A stretch of 43,409 nucleotides of DNA from DATEVL01 sp035471625 (GTDB lineage Bacteria; Chloroflexota; Anaerolineae; Anaerolineales; E44-bin32), in the NCBI GenBank assembly GCA_035471625.1, contig DATIPT010000024.1, positions 1 through 43,409 on the forward strand, read 5' to 3'. The notes beneath the pieces are model-generated. The model did not search any database, was not told the DNA's origin, and worked only from the letters and a program-made list of their open reading frames with translations. Below, in pieces: positions 40,438-43,409 of this stretch (positions are counted from its first letter, which is position 1; each line of letters begins with the position of its first letter). A program made the position numbers and the translations under genes.

Positions 40438-42851
40438 TGGATCGTCCCGGGATCCCCTCGCCTCGCCCGCGCTGGCGCAAGGTCCTCTCCGACCTGTGGG
40501 AGAGCCGCTCGCGCACGCTGCTCGTCGTCGCTTCGATCGCCGTCGGCGTGTTCGCCATCGGGATGATCGTCAGCGCCTACGCCATCATCGCCCGAGACAT
40601 CAACGTCTCGTTTGCGGCGATCCGCCCGGCCAACGTCGAGATCGCCACCGATCCCTTCTCCGAAGACCTCGTGCGCATCGTGGAACGCGTCCCGGGGGTC
40701 ACCGACGCCGAAGGCCGGCGGATGGTGGGCGTTCGCGCCCGGCGGGAAAGCGACCCCTTGTGGCTGCGGCTGAACCTGATCGGGGTGTCGGACATGGACC
40801 ATCTCGGGATCAACCAATTGTCCGTGGTCGACGGCACCCGGACTCCGGGTCGACGCGAGTTGGTCGTCTCCGACAACTTCATGAACAGCACCGGCTTCCA
40901 GGTGGGCGACGTCATCGAGCTCGAACTCCCCGACGGCTCCACCCGCACCCTGCCGCTGGTCGGAGTCGTGACCGACCAGGCCACCGGCCAGGACGGCCCA
41001 CGGGCAGGGGCCAACGCCTACGTCACACTCCAGACCATGCAGTGGCTGGGCCTGGGCCGCGATTTCAATCGCCTGTATGTCACCGTGGCCCAGGGCGGCG
41101 AGGAGGCCGCCATCAGCGGCATCGCCGCGGCCGTCGAGGATCGGGTGGAACGCCACCAGTTGACCGTCTACCGGACCGAGACCCAAGTGTCGGACGAGCA
41201 TCCGATGGCGGCGACGATCCTCGCCGTCCTGGGCGTCCTCGGGGCGCTGGGGATCCTGGTGATGTTCTTGAGCAGCGCCTTGATCGTCAACACCCTGAAT
41301 GCCCTCCTGGCCCAGCAGAGACGCCAGATCGGGATCATGAAGCTCGTCGGCGGCCGCAGCCCCCAGATCCTGACCATGTACATGATCCTGATCGGGATCT
41401 ACGGCCTGATCGCTCTGGCGGTCGCCGTACCGACGGCGGCCTTCGCCGGCTACGCCTTCGCCCAGTTCATCGCGACGATGATGGGTGCCGAGCTTCAAGG
41501 GTTCCGCATCGTTCCGATCGCCATTGTGCTTCAGATCCTGATCGCGTTCCTGATCCCGCTGGGCGCCGGGTTCTTCCCGGTGCGCAAGGGGGTCCAGACG
41601 AGCGTCCGGCGGGCCATCGCCGACGCCCGCCCGGGAGAGCAGACCGCCGGACTGAGCTGGCTCAACCGGCTGTCTGAGTGGGCGCAGTGGATCTCCCGAC
41701 CGGTCCTGTTCTCGATCCGGAACACGTTTCGCCAGCGGGGGCGCCTCCTGCTGACGCTGTTCACCCTGAGCATCGCCGGGGCGGTGTTCATCGGGGTCTT
41801 CAACGTACGAGCGTCGATGGCCGACTTTCTGGAACAGCTCACGCGGCACTTCATGGGCGACGTGACGCTCGTGTTCGATCGGCCGCATTCCATCACCCGG
41901 GTCGAGCAGGTGGTCCTGCCGGTCGACGGCGTGGAGAGCCTGGAGGGATGGGGCGGTGCCAGCGCCGAGATCATCGACGCGGACGACAACGGGATCGAGA
42001 ATCTCCAGGTCATCGCCCCGCCTTCGAATACGCAGCTGCTCAACCCAGACATGGTCGCTGGCCGCTGGCTGCGCCCGGGCGAACGCGAGGCGATCGTCGT
42101 CTCCGATACGATTTATGAGACCTTCCCCGACCTCAAGCCGGGTGATGCGCTCCGAGTAAACGCCCCCGGGGACCAGAAGCTGGATTGGACCGTCGTCGGA
42201 GTCTTCCGGTTCGTCAGCATGTCGGGCGACGCCATCGCGTATGCCGACTTCGACTACATCGCTGATGTGCTCGACCTCCCCAATCAGGCCTACTCGTATC
42301 GCATCACCACGGCCGACCACAGCCTCGCTGGGCAGCGCGAGGTCAGCCGCGAGTTGGACAAGTACCTCTCGGACCGCGGCTTCCAGGTGCGCAGCGTCGA
42401 AGCCGGCAAGACGATCCAGGAAGAAGCCGGCCGGGGGATCGACATCCTGATCATCTTCCTGATGATCATGGCCCTGCTGACGGCCTTCGTCGGCAGCATC
42501 GGCCTGACCGGGACGATGGGGATGAACGTCTTGGAGAGGACGCGCGAGATCGGCGTGTTGCGGGCAATCGGGGCCGTGGACCTGGAAATCATCAAGTCGG
42601 TCGTGATCGAGGGGGTCATGATCGGACTGATCACCTGGGTGTTGGCGGTCGCCGCTTCCCTGCCGGTGAGCTATGCCCTGCTGCAGATCATTGGTCGGGC
42701 GATGATGGGGTCATCGATCGAGCTCTCGATCACGGCCCAGGGGATGGTCATCTGGCTAGGGGTCGTCGTCCTGCTGGCGATTGTGGCGAGCCTGCTCCCG
42801 GCCCGCAATGCCGCCCGGCTGACGATCCGCGAAGTGCTGGCGTACGAGTAG
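40431..42851 (+). CDS. FtsX/MacB-type ABC transporter permease
   Basis: An 806-residue permease with two FtsX units. An N-terminal helix (LLVVASIAVGVFAIGMIVSA, about 29-48) leads to a MacB-PCD-like extracytoplasmic domain. Three helices follow (about 265-375), with QQRRQIGIMKLVGGRSPQIL as the coupling segment. A second long helix-domain-helix unit ends with ERTREIGVLRAIGAVDLEII and three helices, ending ARLTIREVLAYE. Both coupling segments (xxReIGxxkaiGa) are classical. The start overlaps the ATPase gene by 7 bases; the second ATG at 40437 is an alternative. It works as a mechanotransmission or efflux device rather than a channel, known from the family. Confidence 0.92.
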   Translation: MLMDRPGIPSPRPRWRKVLSDLWESRSRTLLVVASIAVGVFAIGMIVSAYAIIARDINVSFAAIRPANVEIATDPFSEDLVRIVERVPGVTDAEGRRMVGVRARRESDPLWLRLNLIGVSDMDHLGINQLSVVDGTRTPGRRELVVSDNFMNSTGFQVGDVIELELPDGSTRTLPLVGVVTDQATGQDGPRAGANAYVTLQTMQWLGLGRDFNRLYVTVAQGGEEAAISGIAAAVEDRVERHQLTVYRTETQVSDEHPMAATILAVLGVLGALGILVMFLSSALIVNTLNALLAQQRRQIGIMKLVGGRSPQILTMYMILIGIYGLIALAVAVPTAAFAGYAFAQFIATMMGAELQGFRIVPIAIVLQILIAFLIPLGAGFFPVRKGVQTSVRRAIADARPGEQTAGLSWLNRLSEWAQWISRPVLFSIRNTFRQRGRLLLTLFTLSIAGAVFIGVFNVRASMADFLEQLTRHFMGDVTLVFDRPHSITRVEQVVLPVDGVESLEGWGGASAEIIDADDNGIENLQVIAPPSNTQLLNPDMVAGRWLRPGEREAIVVSDTIYETFPDLKPGDALRVNAPGDQKLDWTVVGVFRFVSMSGDAIAYADFDYIADVLDLPNQAYSYRITTADHSLAGQREVSRELDKYLSDRGFQVRSVEAGKTIQEEAGRGIDILIIFLMIMALLTAFVGSIGLTGTMGMNVLERTREIGVLRAIGAVDLEIIKSVVIEGVMIGLITWVLAVAASLPVSYALLQIIGRAMMGSSIELSITAQGMVIWLGVVVLLAIVASLLPARNAARLTIREVLAYE

Positions 42852-42859
42852 CAACCTAG

Positions 42860-43177
42860 ACCGACCCGATCGGCCCCCGCCTCAAGATTCACGTGCGCAA
42901 TCCAAACGCCTCACAGGCCGGGCCCCGGCCGCAGGGGACTGGGCCGGCCCGGGTCACCGCGAGCTGGTCGTTCTCCGGGCAGGACCTGACCTCGGCGACG
43001 CTGACGCGCATGAACCCTGACGGCAGCACGACCCCGCTGTACGGCGGCGCCGATGTCGATCCGCAAGGTCAGTACGACGACCTGATGATGAGCCCGGGGA
43101 CGTACTCCTACACCTAGAAGGTCGGCTCGGAGTTCGGCGGAGCGGCAGTCAAGACCGTGGTCGTCACCGTCAACTGA
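42860..43177 (+). pseudogene. Decayed extracellular-domain remnant interrupted by TAG
   Basis: An open frame from 42860 after an in-frame TAG at 42857 encodes KIHVRNPNASQ, then VTASWSFSGQDLTSATLTRM, a DVDPQGQYDDLM acidic loop and MMSPGTYSYT, stopping at TAG 43115-43117. The same frame then continues KVGSEFGGAAVKTVVVTVN to a TGA at 43175. The interrupted end is the classical closing strand pair of a PKD/Ig-like domain (GTYxYTxxVxSxxGxxxxxVxVTV). It looks like the C-terminal end of a larger surface protein whose upstream part is lost. GTG 42893 is the only plausible start and lacks a ribosome site. Confidence 0.6.
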
Positions 43178-43228
43178 GGCGCCAACGCTCAGACTGAGCG
43201 CCCGACGACAGCAACGCTGGAAGGTCAT

Positions 43229-43257
43229 CCGCCCGCGCGAGGCACTCGCGCGGGCGG
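43229..43257. terminator. Strong GC-rich hairpin
   Basis: A perfect 13-bp inverted repeat, CCGCCCGCGCGAG and CTCGCGCGGGCGG, with a 3-base loop, followed on the plus strand by TCTGATTC. It lies between the decayed plus-strand gene and the converging minus-strand gene, so it may terminate both, though the T tract is poor. Confidence 0.65.
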
Positions 43258-43305
43258 TCTGATTCGTAGCCGGGAGGCGGGTTCCAGCCCTGGGGTTCTG
43301 CCGAT

Positions 43306-43409
43306 TCAGATCGGCTCTTCCCGGCGCGACCCTGTCACCAGGTACAGGCGGCGGTAGACCACCAAGACCTCCAAGGACAGGAACTGGAGCAGCGTTGCGG
43401 TGATGGCCG
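43306..43409 (-). CDS. C-terminal end of a membrane-protein gene, partial
   Basis: A minus-strand frame enters from the right edge and ends with TGA at 43308-43306. It encodes about 33 residues: a hydrophobic stretch TATLLQFLSLEVLVV, then YRRLYLVTGSRREEPI. The third codon positions are GC-rich as in neighbouring genes, and the position next to a hairpin is typical for a gene end. Too short for a family. Confidence 0.5.
   Translation of the reverse strand, partial: AITATLLQFLSLEVLVVYRRLYLVTGSRREEPI

Noticed and set aside
38026..42320. Very long minus-strand frames opposite the ABC genes
   Set aside because: They are antisense shadows caused by high GC at third codon positions; the translations are low-complexity and rich in Arg/Asp/His without any fold, whereas the plus frames carry complete ABC and FtsX motifs.
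43115..43117. Pyrrolysine at the TAG
   Set aside because: No pyl context, and the host gene is a fragment without a start; decay is simpler.
1..43409. tRNA, rRNA, insertion sequences, integrase or phage genes
   Set aside because: Intergenic gaps are short and none shows a cloverleaf, rRNA or transposase signature.

Overview
The window is high-GC bacterial chromosomal DNA, densely packed and mostly coded on the minus strand. A quinol-oxidising Alternative Complex III operon, an integral-membrane (CrtYcd-type) lycopene cyclase, CarH-like B12 photoreceptor genes and many large lipoproteins suggest an aerobic or facultative Chloroflexota (Anaerolineae-like) member. That placement is inferred from gene content; there is no rRNA here. 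No tRNA, rRNA, CRISPR array, transposase or phage gene was seen.

Region 1 (1-17,295, all minus) looks like one very long light/oxidative-stress transcription unit of about 20 genes, read from right to left. It opens with two paralogous MerR/B12-binding regulators of the CarH type. Next come a peroxiredoxin-like (SelU/PRXL2-type) gene with an in-frame TGA exactly at its redox cysteine, a polytopic membrane protein, an SDR, an MFS exporter, an SRPBCC protein and an unknown protein. Then follow phytoene desaturase, phytoene synthase, photolyase, a PlsY-type acyltransferase, a GT2 glycosyltransferase, a cytochrome P450 and lycopene cyclase, and last a tail of small membrane proteins (DUF3159, DUF4345, DUF1295, DUF1475) and a truncated NAD(P)-binding protein. 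Most junctions are 4-bp stop/start overlaps (ATGA, GTGA, TTGA), so translation is probably coupled. Two 11-bp-spaced TnTACA elements cover a TATAAT box in front of the first regulator, which fits CarH-type light control.

Region 2 (17,299-20,540) holds a secreted two-PKD-domain protein on the minus strand, divergent from an ECF sigma factor and a membrane-anchored DUF5667 protein that may act as its anti-sigma partner.

Region 3 (20,582-33,240, minus) is respiratory. A sensor kinase with two c-type heme motifs in its extracytoplasmic loop and a NarL-type regulator lie upstream of a receiver-like protein with an altered phosphorylation site. The Alternative Complex III genes follow: actA, actB split into two genes, actC, actD and actE. 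Three multiheme lipoprotein cytochromes come next: a triheme, a hexaheme with a collagen-like GPA linker, and a tetraheme built by internal duplication. Together they suggest a cell-surface electron-transfer chain under redox control.

Region 4 (33,357-38,255, minus) has two small membrane proteins, two SAM methyltransferases and a large GT-C-like membrane protein. Region 5 (38,491-42,851, plus) is a MacB/FtsX-type ABC system whose ATPase subunit is a tandem fusion of two nucleotide-binding domains with a cyclic-nucleotide-binding-like domain. The right edge has a decayed extracellular-domain gene interrupted by a TAG, a strong hairpin and the 3' end of a minus-strand gene.

The observation most worth following up is the probable selenoprotein at 14,691-15,293: the UxxC motif and a downstream SECIS-like hairpin are both visible in the sequence.
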